This document shows positions 33,843-44,395 of a stretch of 64,000 nt of DNA, piece by piece. The translations under genes were made by a program, and so were the position numbers. Where the stretch lies: contig MU867069.1 of the NCBI GenBank assembly GCA_033725935.1, positions 124,001-188,000 of the forward strand. The letters are read 5' to 3'. The number at the start of each line of letters is the position of its first letter. Position 1 is the first letter of the stretch. This stretch comes from Cladorrhinum sp. PSN259. Its lineage: Eukaryota; Ascomycota; Sordariomycetes; Sordariales; Podosporaceae. The notes below the pieces were generated by a model. That model saw only the letters and a program-made list of their open reading frames with translations. It did no database searches and was not told the origin of the DNA.

Positions 33843-35472
33843 AGGGCGGAACAATCAATTATTGATGGGGAGGAGAGATGTCTTTGCTTTTGACAATTGC
33901 TTTGAAATGTAGTATATAGTCAAATGATGAATTTGAGGTTGCAAATTATAAGGTGGAAGAACGGCAGTATCCACCAATTATCTTTGTTTGGCGAGTGAGG
34001 GGGTGTGGAGGAGGAGGGTATCTTTTGCAATTTTCTTATTTGTGGCCACAATTCTCTGGTTAGCATGTATATACAGAGCAGCGTCGGGACATGACAACCG
34101 ATCTGGAATCAATATAAACATTGCAATACACTTTAGTCTTGCATACTCATAATCATTGAAGCTGATTTATGTGCCTAAAACTACCTAACTAATCCACCTA
34201 GATGATGAGTAGTTTCAAGACTTGCGCATCGAACCGGCCAGCATACAAAGCGGTGTGACTTTGCCAACGAAACTACAGTGACCATTGTATAAAAAATAAA
34301 AATATAAAAATATACATAAAAAAAAAGAGCGCAGTCGAGACTGAAGAATACCGTTAAGATCAAAGGGAGTCTAGATAGTTCATCAAACAAGTACCATTGA
34401 AGCCAAAAAAAAAAAAAAAAAAAGTTGACAGACTGAGTGAGGCATTGTTAAGATTTAACCTTCAAACGTGACGAAAACTCAGCGGCATGTATGTACAGTA
34501 CATACGTCAGTTTGTATACAAGGTAAGATTGAGTACACTCTCGTCAAACCCCAGTGTTTATTAATGATCCCGAGTTTAGTAGGGTATGTTGTTATATCTT
34601 TTCCTCGGCCTCGCGTCACAAGAAATTCAAGAAGTAATATGATTTGATTGAACAATTCATATATCAACTCTAGGGCCATTAGCTGGTAAGTATTATCGGT
34701 GTTTTTAAATATAAACGCGTGTCATGAGCTTTCAGAGCCTTCATGATCCAGATCAGACCCAGGAAAAACCTCTTGAGAGAGATCCATGGGAAGGGAGCAG
34801 TGGAGTGAGGGAGTGAGTGAGTGAGTGAGGGGGGCAGCTGATTGCAGTGGGGACGTGGAAGAAGAGAAGAGATACCAAGTAACGGCAGGAAAATATCTAA
34901 AATCCTGGAAATGATTTTGAAGAGAAAAAAAAAAAAAAATCTTTTCGCATACCCAGCGTGCGTTAGGGTCGAGATTCATTTACAGCCGTCATGTCGTGTA
35001 CTTTCGTAGGCATGTGTGGAACTTGGGTATCCATGTGAACGGATAAAAGAGTGAATTGCATGTGTGTTCTCTACTGTAGCTTGCAAGGAAAAGCCAGGTT
35101 TATATACATGTAAGATGCCACTATTCAGGGAGCTCCACAGAGCTCTCTCGGCTCTTGGTCCTTCCACCACTACCTTCCATACTGGGAGCTAGCTCTCGTG
35201 GAGCTTGCTCCCGGCGAGCGGGCTTCCGGAGTGGGCACTCGGAGAGCCGGCTCACGGAGACCGGGCTCCCGTTCAACAGCATGTGCACATTATCCATTCC
35301 ATTAAACAAGTGCATAATAAACAAGTGCACAGATATGCCATGCTATACATGTCTGGTTCGTGCATAACTTGCTCGTTCATCATTTACACCTACATTTTCT
35401 TTTTTGTTCTTTTTCTTTTTTTTCTCTTCTTCTCAAGTTGTTATCAATCTCAACTTGCTTAGGCACATAGAC
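33843..35472. other. Convergent spacer, chromodomain / CmcJ-like gene
   Basis: 1.6 kb without a supportable gene. Contains A18 near 34406-34423, a GAGT array near 34807-34830, and an unusual 15-base palindromic-unit repeat at 35184-35271 described separately. Much is AT-rich. Confidence 0.55.
35184..35271. repeat. Degenerate 15-bp minisatellite with dyad-symmetric unit
   Basis: About six consecutive diverged copies of a unit like GGAGCTAGCTCTCGT / GGAGCTTGCTCCCGG / AGAGCCGGCTCACGG. Each unit is itself a near-palindrome (GGAGC-GCTCC). Confidence 0.7.
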
Positions 35473-36671
35473 CTAATAAAACACCAATACCCTAACCTCG
35501 ACACTCTCCCTCCACTTCTCTGGATCTTCGTCCGGGTCCTCGACAGCACAGTGGGGAGTCCTACGTGCTTTTTGGGTGGTATCGCTGTCGAAGCATTTGA
35601 TGAGTGTTATTTCTTCTATTTTTCCCCCGAGTTTCCAAAAGAATATTGAGTTAGTTGGAAAGTCTTTGGTAATTTGTCTCCTTGTTCTCGCATCAGGGTA
35701 TACATGTATGTGATATGTGCTCAGGGGGGGAAATGAACAACAAGATATATCGTAGGCAAAGAAGAATAGGACTGGACGAACCTGGTGTCTGCCGGTACTT
35801 GTAGTACCACCTATGATTCGAGTGGGGAGAGCACTTGACCGTCCAGGACTCGTTACGATGTTGTTGTCCGGTGGTGCGGGTGTAGATGATGCTGGCCGGG
35901 AGGAGGTCCGTTTCTGGGACTGTGGCGGCGTCTGCGAGGGCCAGCGGTGATTGAGTGATGGGGGAGAGGGGACGCCAGATCTTGAGATATTGACCGTTAG
36001 TGCCTATACATGTTTCGGGAAGAGATTGCATGTTCTCGGTAAATACGTTGATGATCTGCCATCGACTCTTCATCAGATGGTTCGCTTGGTCTGGGAAACT
36101 TTGCCGAAGACGAATCTCGGCACCATCGTAGGACTGGTCGACGTGGGCGCGATGTAAGGGGCCACGGGACTTGGTGTTATTGGAGGAAATGGAGTGCCAG
36201 GATGCCGGGCCGTGTCGGACTTTGTGGTCGAAGGCTTTGGCTGATGTTGCGCCTGTTCTAGTTAAAAAGTCAGAGAGCGCGCTGTGAGAAGGGTAGAAGT
36301 AGACGAGTGAAAGGAACCTTACATTTGCTTCAAGAGGTCTTCGCATTCTTGATAGTAGACGGTCTTGAGAAGTCGCTCGTTATTGAATAAATCATCCTTG
36401 CTGATGCTGGTTCTGTGGGTATGGAACTGGAAGCCATGGGTGTCGAGAGTGAAACTGGGTTCCTGGCCTGTCACGTCCGTGACCGTCACGGACACGGGGA
36501 GCATGGGACGCTCATTGATCACTTGGGTGCTGGTGGTGTGTGAATGGTTATCAGAACCGATATAGAGGTTTGCGGGAGATCTGCTTACCTCCCAACATAA
36601 ACTGGTGTCGGTTGGCTTCCATCCCCGGGATCATGGTAGTAGTTTACGATGGTTTTGAGATGGTGCCCCAT
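35473..36671 (-). CDS. CmcJ/NvfI/AsaB-family oxidoreductase (probable non-heme iron oxygenase)
   Basis: Five exons: 36671-36589, 36529-36323, 36257-36047, 35980-35782, 35615-35473; 280 aa. All introns have GT..AG ends; intron 3 has CACTAACG as branch site. The reconstructed protein starts MGHHLKTIVNYYHDPGDGSQPTP and has the family signatures RPMLPVSVTVTDVTGQEPSF-LDTHGF, AFDHKVRHG, HRAHVDQSYDGAEIRLRQ, KSRWQIINIWRPL, ALADAATVPETDL and the end HCAVEDPDEDPEKWRESVEVRVLVFY. His135-x-Asp137 in AHVDQS fits the first two ligands of a facial Fe(II) site as in NvfI-type enzymes; a His in SPHSNHRWYY may be the third. The family hydroxylates or desaturates secondary metabolites. No polyketide or peptide synthetase gene is nearby, so the substrate is unknown. 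Confidence 0.9.
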
Positions 36672-38471
36672 CTTGTCATGCACTGTTCTTTTGCATAAAT
36701 GAACTTTGCGGCTAGGCTGTGCAGACTAATGAAATTAGATCCCGGTCTCGACGAGACAATTTGACAAAAGACCCGAGTACTCGGTTGCTGGTCCGAGATA
36801 GGAGGGTGAAGGACCCGGACCGAGATGCACAAGGATTCCGATGCCCAGGAGTCTGGCCCGATCCACCGAGGAAAAGTACGCCGAATCAGAAGACGGGAAA
36901 GCTGCTCTTGGCCCAGACATATGGAAAATGCAAGCCGATCACGGACACAGTGTTCAGCTTGGGCTTTGCAGATCAAACGAACTGTGTTCTTCGCGGGCCC
37001 TTCGAAATCTTATTGGGTCCTGCAAGAAAGGCCTCAGGCTATCTATTGCGTGCTGCACGTCGATGAATGGGGGAAGTTGAGAGTAATCTTTTGACTCACT
37101 CTTATTCGTTTCACGCTCGCTTATAGCTTCCCATGCAAGTCGTTGCTGATGATGATCATTTCCCATCCAGGAGAGTTTTAAGACACACCGGTGTGCCTTC
37201 TCTTCATCCCTTGCGTGAAATACCAAATGATAGAACCAACATCAGATGATTTCTGTGAAACATACCAAAAAAAAAAAGAGAAAAAAGACAAAAGAAAACC
37301 TTGAAGCAACGGCCCGCACTAGAAACCATGTTGGTGGTGCCCACGTAGCCCGCCAAGGATGATGCGAGTGCCCCGAGGAGATGCTGGGGTGGGGTGAGAT
37401 AACCCTCTGCATCTCCCCGACATCAGCTGGCATGGGGATCTATTCGCGGACTGCTTTCCGGTGTTAGGCCCATCCAACCCCCTGTCAAATGAAGACGCAC
37501 TACCTAGCCCATGCATCCCCGACCCCCCCCGGAACATTCATTCCATTTCTCACCCGAGGACCAACATAAGGGTCTTTTGATGTCTTAGCATCAGGCCTCC
37601 ATGTCTCATGCCTTGAGACCTCGGCATTCTTATGAGTATTTTTATTCATCTTCATCGGAACGGTCGAAATCCCTCCCCAAAATTCTCCCTGTACACGACA
37701 GTGGAGAGAGGTACGCCTGCTCAATGAAATTTCTGGGACTACCTGACCCAACTCTTTCAAAATAATGTGGCAGCCAGCCCAGACGGTGGGTGACCGAGGC
37801 CGCGGAAGGATGGTGTTTTCTCAATGGTGAGGGTTGACTCTTTTTCGGCTTCCCGATGTGACAAGATCTGCATCACAACACCACCATTTCTGAATGACCG
37901 GGGCGGGGAACACCTTTGACAGGTGCCTGCAAGGAATCTAAGATCGAACACACAGCAGCAGCGGCGGCAGCTTTGTCTGAGAACCCCGCTCTCTCTGCCT
38001 TCCATGCTCCCTTCCCCTCCCCTACCCTCTTTCCCCCAGTGAGTGAGCCAGCCAGCCAGCCGATGTGGGCTTGGCCCAAAGACGAGACGGGAGTCCCTCC
38101 AACAAGCGACACCTGGGCACCCTTTGGCCGGAATGTTCGATAGCGCCACTCTGATGATTTTTGCATACGATGTCCCCCCTCCTCTTTGCTCCCTCGTCTG
38201 CATCCAATAAAACTTGGGTAGGCCAGTTGATGTTGTGACAAGGGTTATTGTTGCTACCCGCAGAGCAGTCAGTGGCCATTGAGCGATGCTGGTCACTGTT
38301 TAGTGGCCCACCCGGACGTCACAGAGCATATCTCCCAGGCGGTTGACCCATCCCGTCCAAATCTTTGGGTTCCAGCCTGACGGTGTCTGACTGACATACC
38401 GACACCTTCAGTTCTTACCGCACGACAGGGACATCTCTCTCAACACTGGCAACAAGACGAAATCCATAGAA
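36672..38471. other. Divergent spacer, CmcJ-like / bHLH genes
   Basis: 1.8 kb shared upstream region. Several short frames occur on both strands but none has splice or family support. Contains a C9 tract near 37520 and a (CAG)n/GGC-like run near 37950. Probably regulatory and leader sequence. Confidence 0.5.
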
Positions 38472-39665
38472 ATGGATTACAGCCACCAGCGACCATATGG
38501 TCAAGAGGACCATCCATCTCAGGTAAGCAAATGCCTCTTTTGGGAATTTCTCCAGTGCCCCCTTTTTCAGGATCAGCCCAGGCTACCGCCAATATCCAAG
38601 AGGGAAGTCCTAACTGAAGCACGATTTTAGTCCATCGAAAGACATCAAGATGGAATTCCACACTCTCAGTTTGACTTCGGTACCTCTAGTGAGAGCCCGC
38701 AGTTGACCTGGGTGCCAGGCATCGAGCATGGCATTTCCAACCCTGCCGGCCAGGGAGCGTACCGGCGGCCTGACTTTTCGAACGGGCTTCCAAGCCCAAC
38801 TTGCCCAGCCCCGGCAGCAAACTTCAATCATGCCATCTCGACAGCTGATCTTGTTCAAAGCATTCAGGTTGGGGCCATTGCCAGTCCGTTGAGTGCAGCC
38901 GAGGATCAGGGCAGCGAAGCGACCTTCTTCATCAACCAGTTTGTATCTCCAGAATCGGCATGGGCGAGCATCAATCCATCGACCTATCTGGATCGAGGAC
39001 ATGGTCACGTATATCCCGTCAGCCAGACCTTTGTGCAGTACGTGCCGCCCAAGGACACAGTAGCTGGGTTGCTCGAGTTCAGGGAGGAGGCGCCCAGTCT
39101 TGAGATTACCTGGCCACTTGATCACAAGCCAAAGAGAAGCCTGCAGACCAACAGGCAGGCTACCAAGCCCAAAGGCCGATCAACCGTCGATGGCAAGCAC
39201 AGAGTCGGCAAGAAGAAAGCGGTGGTCCGCCCAGCCCCTATCCCACCTTCGCCTCCAGGTCAATCTCCTCTGCCACCTCCTCCGCTGCCAACGCCTCCAC
39301 TTGCTCGAACGTCTTTGCGAACAGCAACTCGCAAGAACTGTCCGGCCGCCGACCCTTCTCCCAAGCCCGGAGAGTCAGTCGAAGGCCATGAACTGCGAAC
39401 CATCCACAATCTTGTTGAGCAAAAGTATCGACTCCGAGTCCAAGGCGGGTTTGAGGCGCTCATCGAAGTGCTACCCAGCGATTCCGACGACGACGAAAGA
39501 AATAGTGGCACTCGCAAGCAGCCTAGGCGGATGAGCAAGGCAGACGTGCTCGCCAAGACAACCAAGGTGATGGTGTCGATGACAGAGGAAAACAAAAATT
39601 TGAAGAAGGAAATGGAGAAGCTCAAGGCACAGCTTGCTGTGTACCTGGGAAGGGGGGCTCAATGA
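38472..39665 (+). CDS. bHLH (SREBP-like) transcription factor
   Basis: Two exons, 38472-38522 and 38631-39665 (intron donor GTAAGC, branch CTAACTG, acceptor TTTTAG), 361 aa; start MDYSQRPYGQEDHPSQ. The C-terminus carries a basic helix-loop-helix domain with adjoining heptads, about residues 268-352. The basic region and helix 1 read ELRTIHNLVEQKYRLRVQGG, with the His-Asn-x-x-Glu-x-x-Tyr-Arg pattern and the Tyr at the position that marks SREBP-type factors. The loop is acidic (SDSDDDERNSG), helix 2 is SKADVLAKTTKVMVSM, and a leucine-rich tail follows (ENKNLKKEMEKLKAQL). The middle is Pro-rich (LPPPPLPTPP). No membrane segments, so it is not a full-length SREBP; it resembles soluble fungal SREBP-like factors. 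Binding to E-box or SRE-type DNA is inferred from family. Confidence 0.87.
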
Positions 39666-41389
39666 CAGGTATTAAAAACTTATCTTAGTACAGCCAAGTC
39701 AGAGTAGGAGCAGGTATATGCACACATGATTTACAGCACCCTGACGTCACAATTGCCACAAGTAAAGATGATTTTTTCTTTCCTTTCGTCGTTTAAAACT
39801 GAAAGATCACGACGCCGCCACCCCTGCTCTTAATCAGGGAATAGAGGTTTTTTTCAAGTAGGGTTCATCGGTTATGGCTAGGGTTTATCGGTTGATGATC
39901 TAAAGCCACACCAAAGTAGATCTCTCCAGAGGATGATGGCAATTTTATCAATCATCAGACGTGTTCCTGACTACCACCTTACTTATCGTTCCTGATTTGA
40001 GCAGTGTGGTTCGATCTGACGACCAAGTCGGGCCGCCGTCTTGGGGGAGGTTCATGTTCCACAAACTTTTCAGCCTGATGTTCCACACACTTTAACACTT
40101 TTACACACCGATGATGGGTGTAAATAAAATTTCCAATACCTACAAATAAATGGATTAGAGTGAAAGAGGAGGCAAGGCACTATCAATACTAGGCGACCAA
40201 TTAAAACCAGCTGTTTGCTTTTCCTACGAGTTCACAAGCAGATTTGAATTTTACTTGGACTTGGATGCAGAGTTTGGGTGCTTGCTTATTCTCAAGTGTT
40301 GATTCCGGGTTCGGATATTGTACCCAGAAAAACACATTGACCGACCAATCTCAAATTCACAGCGTTCTCGGAGTCCTCGCAAACAAATGATTATTGCTAT
40401 CAAAGAGGTAAAACCCAAGACGAAATTTTCAAGCTAACAATAAAAATTTACGGACTACAACCAAAAAATGAATCCACTTATTGTTTGCTTTTTTACTTAC
40501 TTGTTACAACTCATAAAGTCTCAGAATTCTTTCATATCATATTGATCCATCTGACCGCGGACAGAGAAACGAGGGGCCGCCACACATTGGCACTCTGGCT
40601 CTCTTTAGCCGCCCAGCCCGTAATCCGTGCTTTGTATGGTTACGGTACGCTCAGACTGAGCCGGGCGATCACTTTTCAAATTTAAACTTTGCACCGCAAT
40701 GGCCCGAAAAAGCTTTGTTCAAAACAAGCCAGCAAGCCACACACAAAGTCTGTCATTTTTCACAAAAGGCTTGTTACGTAAATGGCAGCCACCAACCACC
40801 AACACCAAAGAGCCCCCGGCAAGCTGTGTTCTGGCTGTTGTTCTGGCCGCTGTCAGTCGTCGGTGTCAGTGTCATTGCGCTTTGACCCTTTCATTTTTTT
40901 GCTTATTCCTTGTCAAGCCCATTAAACCAAAACACAAACACACACTTCATTCTCACCTCTTTCGGATAGGCAAAACCCAAAACCACAAAAAAATGTGGGA
41001 CTTGTTTATTTTGGGAAGGTGCTTTTACAGTACTTTCTCCTGGCCTGTCAGTTTTATAACACCCCCAACCATTCCGGTCAAAAGTTCTGTTTTCAAGGTT
41101 TAGAAACCGAGACCGATGTTGTGATGTGCTGTCACTGTCGCTGCCGCTGTCACCGTGCTGTGCCACCGGACGGGCTTATTGCAACGCAAAGACAGAATCC
41201 AGACCACTGGCAATGAAAAGAGAAACAAACTGGGGTGGCAGACGGACAGACAGACTGACCGCCATTTTTTTTTTTCATTTCCTTAAATGGATGATTGCAT
41301 ATATTATCTTGCAGCCCTGGAGGACTTTGCATGCTGTGATGTAGCGATACACATCCATGTATGTAGTAGTAACTTGATTCTCACAAAAA

Positions 41390-41602
41390 ACCAGGGGTGT
41401 GCGGACTGTTTGTTTTTTGCTCCGAAAAGGCATAAAACTCACAACACATGCTTAATTTTTTACTCCCTTTTTTTTTTTTATGCCTATTTCACTTGTTTCT
41501 ACGCCTGTGCTCGGTTTTCTGCTGAGGCGATTACCAGATCCTTTCTACGTACGCATGCTGGATATACCGATCTGCACAAGTAATTCCTTCCCATTGGCCG
41601 CG
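41390..41602 (-). mobile_element. Truncated copy (A) of a small inverted-repeat element
   Basis: Read on the minus strand it begins with GGAAGGAATTACTTGTGCAG and continues with GGTATATCCAGCATG, GCCTCAGCAGAA, AAGTGAAATAGGCATA and TTTTATGCC, in the same order as copy B at 46.0 kb and, for the first 110 bases, copy C at 48.3 kb. The opposite terminus is not recognisable. Confidence 0.6.
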
Positions 41603-41639
41603 TTGGTACAACTGGTTCAACATTTTCATTTTGTCCATT

Positions 41640-41752
41640 TTTGCAAACACAATAATTCAAGGTGTAAGGTTCATGGCTGCATTTGTAGGACTCTCTGCTG
41701 GTTACTCATTCAATTTTTGCACAAGTAATAATTCCTTTCCACTCACTACGTT
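41640..41752 (+). mobile_element. Partial copy (A2), right end only
   Basis: Plus-strand segment with TTCAAGGTGTAAGG, GGACTCTCTGCTGGTTA and TTTTTGCACAAGTAATAATTCC followed by CCACT. It aligns with the right end of copy B (CCAAGGTGTAG, GACTCTGCTC, TTTGCACAAAGTAATTC). It lies directly beside truncated copy A in the opposite orientation. Confidence 0.5.
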
Positions 41753-43145
41753 GTGTACTGTACTTTGGGTTTTTCTGTACTATAGTACTTAGTAATTGTG
41801 TTGTAATGTCTGCGTTGTCAAGTATCGTACGTATCTAGTGTCTCACTTTTTTGTCTCTCTTCTCCCCGAAATCTCTCCGCCGGGCAAATCGGAGACTACT
41901 CCGTTTCTTGTGATTGTCGGGGTATTTCAAGGTTTATCTTTTTTGTGGCGTTTTCTTACACATTCAACTCGCTGTGAACATTTCCCGAAGCTAAAAAGCC
42001 AAGCCCCCCCCTCCCGTTCCAGGTCCTCACCGAAGAAAAAGAAAGAAAAAAAAAAAAAAAAAAGCCGAAGAAAGAAATGCGGCGGCGCTCAATGAAACAT
42101 TCTTTGGCAGTTTTTGTTTGGCTGGATGCGAAGCGAATTTTCAGACGCTATGAAAAACTAAGACGCCATAGCCCATTATCTCACACTCACTTCCCCTCCC
42201 TCCGCTCATCATGCAGTTCCAGTCTCGAACAAAAGAAAAGAAAAAAAATAAAATTCAAACACAATGAAGCCATTTAGCGGGGGGAGAGGCTTTTGTATCA
42301 AATGAATCGGATTGGATCAAAAAACAATCTTGGATGGGTTGCACAATAGGTAGAAACTTAGCTGTCAGCCAGGTCTCAGGATGCAGGCATGAAAAATGTG
42401 GTTGGGATTGGGAATCATTGCTTCAATTGGGGTATTGTACCCGAACCCCTGAGAGTGCCCTTTCGATTCCTTTCCTCTTCCCATTTGAGTGTGTTCCCCA
42501 CACTTTGCCGCAGTGTTGCTTGAGTGCCGCAATCAATCTGAAAGTTCAATCCATCAAAGATAAGCTCGGAACATTCGGTTGATAAACCCTTGTCAAGCTG
42601 AAATGGAGCATGCATGATGCAGTGTGGCGGGAAGCTTCCAGCCTCTGAGAAATTCATCCTGCCCGGACGGACGGATGAGAGGAGAAAAATCAGAAAGCAG
42701 CAGATGATGGTCAGCCTCAGAGTCGGAGGTTGAGAGAGAAAGAAATGTAACAAGGATTGGCATTATGTGCTAATAAACTAGTATTCCAGACCCGAAAGGA
42801 GATATCCAGAAAGTGAGATTCCGCCATTTCCGTTAACACCAAAACAGAGAGATGTAGACAAACGCCTTGGCCCCATCGGCACTGAGAAAAAAGAAAAAGA
42901 AAAAAACAAAGCCCATCCCAAATCCTGGTTATACTCCATGTTTATTCCGTCCCTCCTAATCCCATTGTGTGTCCCCCCCCCTGCCCTTGCCGATCCACAA
43001 GAAAGAAGAAATCCCAGAGATAACCGAACACGTATCAACTTATTAGACCGATAAAGAAAAAGAAAAGACGACAAGCCCCCCAAGCCGCCTCCGACATCCA
43101 TCGGTAGTTACATCAGTGAAACTCTACCAAAGAACTGAACAATGA

Positions 43146-43985
43146 TTAGTAAACAAACCCCGGACCCGGAGAAGGAGGGCAAGAATAGGCGTCATCCTCT
43201 CCCTCTTCGCTCTCCTCCTCCTCGTCGTCGTCGTCCTCATCCTCATCCCCGCTGTCGGACTCGTGATGTTCCGTGCAAAGTCCAACGCGATGAACCACGA
43301 AATTTATATCCCATGCCGCATGGCCAGGCATCTCTTGGTCCGGCCAGGGAACGAGGACAACGCTCGCCCAGCAGCAGAGCATCCCGTTGTTTGACAGAAA
43401 AGTAGCTTGATCCCTGTCCATGTCCGTAAACTCCGAGGGGATGCATCGCGAGTACACCCACTCGTCGTCGTCATCGTGGTGCGGCGTGGTAACCATTTTG
43501 GCCGCCACCGACCCGTCCGCCGAGGTTGGCGGGCGGATGTGGTTGAGAAACCCCTGGACGAGGTCCCTGTGCAGGGCGACCTCCTCGATTTCGACACAGA
43601 CGGTTGGGTCCTTTGGCCCGTGGCCTTTTGGTTGGAATGGTGCTGGTCTGAAGCTAAGCCTGCACGTGGGAATGTGCAGCACGTGTGTTGCTGCGGTTGA
43701 TGCTGCCCCCGGGGAAAGTGAAAAGGTGCATTTCGGATGTTGTTGTGGTTGTTGTTGTTGTTGTTGTTGTTGTTGTGGTTGTTGATGATGATGTTGGTGT
43801 TTGTGATCTTTGTGATGATGGGGATTGTGGTTGTTGTGAGTGCTGCTGCGGGACGACCTGAACGGGACGCTCCGGATGCCTCGATGTGATATGTTTGTTG
43901 GCCACCGGCCGAAGAGGACGGGCTCGCCGTGGCGGTAGAGAAGCTCCCAGTCCACTGGCTGGGGGAGTGATGACTCGTCGTCCAT
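43146..43985 (-). CDS. Hypothetical His/Gln-rich protein with acidic C-terminus
   Basis: 279 aa, single exon, start MDDESSLPQPVDWELLYRHGEPVLFGRWP at 43985 (frame open 21 codons further upstream). I do not recognise the family. The N-terminal segment is well ordered in appearance. Residues about 50-90 are a His/Asn/Gln tract with nine Gln in a row from a CAA array. Residues about 90-230 look like a globular domain with cysteines and mixed strands (KCTFSLSPGAAST, LHIPTCRLSFRPAPF, CVEIEEVALHRDLVQGFL, GMLCCWASVVLVPWPD). The C-terminus is strongly acidic (SGDEDEDDDDEEEE) and ends PSPGPGFVY. Codon use and the sharp change from low-complexity to ordered sequence favour a real gene. No localisation signal seen. 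Confidence 0.65.
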   Translation of the reverse strand: MDDESSLPQPVDWELLYRHGEPVLFGRWPTNISHRGIRSVPFRSSRSSTHNNHNPHHHKDHKHQHHHQQPQQQQQQQQQPQQHPKCTFSLSPGAASTAATHVLHIPTCRLSFRPAPFQPKGHGPKDPTVCVEIEEVALHRDLVQGFLNHIRPPTSADGSVAAKMVTTPHHDDDDEWVYSRCIPSEFTDMDRDQATFLSNNGMLCCWASVVLVPWPDQEMPGHAAWDINFVVHRVGLCTEHHESDSGDEDEDDDDEEEESEEGEDDAYSCPPSPGPGFVY

Positions 43986-44354
43986 GGTGTTTGAAGAGAA
44001 GAGAGAGTAACCTTGGGTATGTGTGCGATGCTTTGTTTTGTAAACCAAAAAGGATAGAAAGACGAACCGGTTGGAGAGCTTGCCTTAAAGGTGGATAGAC
44101 CAAGAAAAGAGGCAGTGGGCCCTAGATTATAATTATATCAGTTGCGGAAGGGGGAGGAACGGGGGAAAGAGAGAGAGGTCCAAGCGTGTACCTTTTTTTG
44201 CGGGCAACAAGTGGAACCAGCCGCAGGAGAAGGCAATTGCCAAGAATGGAAGCTCCCCGGGCCCTTGCCTGACAAGGCGACTCTTGTTTTTTTTTTATTT
44301 TCCTGAATCGTCATTTTAAATTGGTGAAACATGGTAAAAAGAAACCCACTTTTC

Positions 44355-44395
44355 CTTGAGGGTTGCCGGCCTCAAGCTGCCGCCGGCAGCTTGAG
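44355..44395. repeat. Nested inverted repeats (cruciform-prone)
   Basis: CTCAAGCTGCCG-C-CGGCAGCTTGAG at 44371-44395 is a perfect 12-bp inverted repeat with a one-base centre. It overlaps a second pair, CTTGAGG at 44355-44361 with CCTCAAG at 44370-44376. Confidence 0.85.

Larger units (their letters stand above)
39666..43145. other. Gene-poor convergent spacer with element copies
   Basis: 3.5 kb between two converging stops. Contains a two-copy imperfect repeat of TAGGGTTTATCGGTT near 39856-39897 and truncated copies of the inverted-repeat element at about 41390-41600 and 41640-41752. A frame at 40699-41103 starts in good ATG context but shows no domain or conservation cue. Poly-A/T tracts are common. 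Confidence 0.5.

Noticed and set aside
40699..41103. 134-codon plus-strand frame with good ATG context
   Set aside because: Sequence looks random (erratic Cys/Phe/Lys runs), has no domain, and spans poly-A/T-rich spacer.
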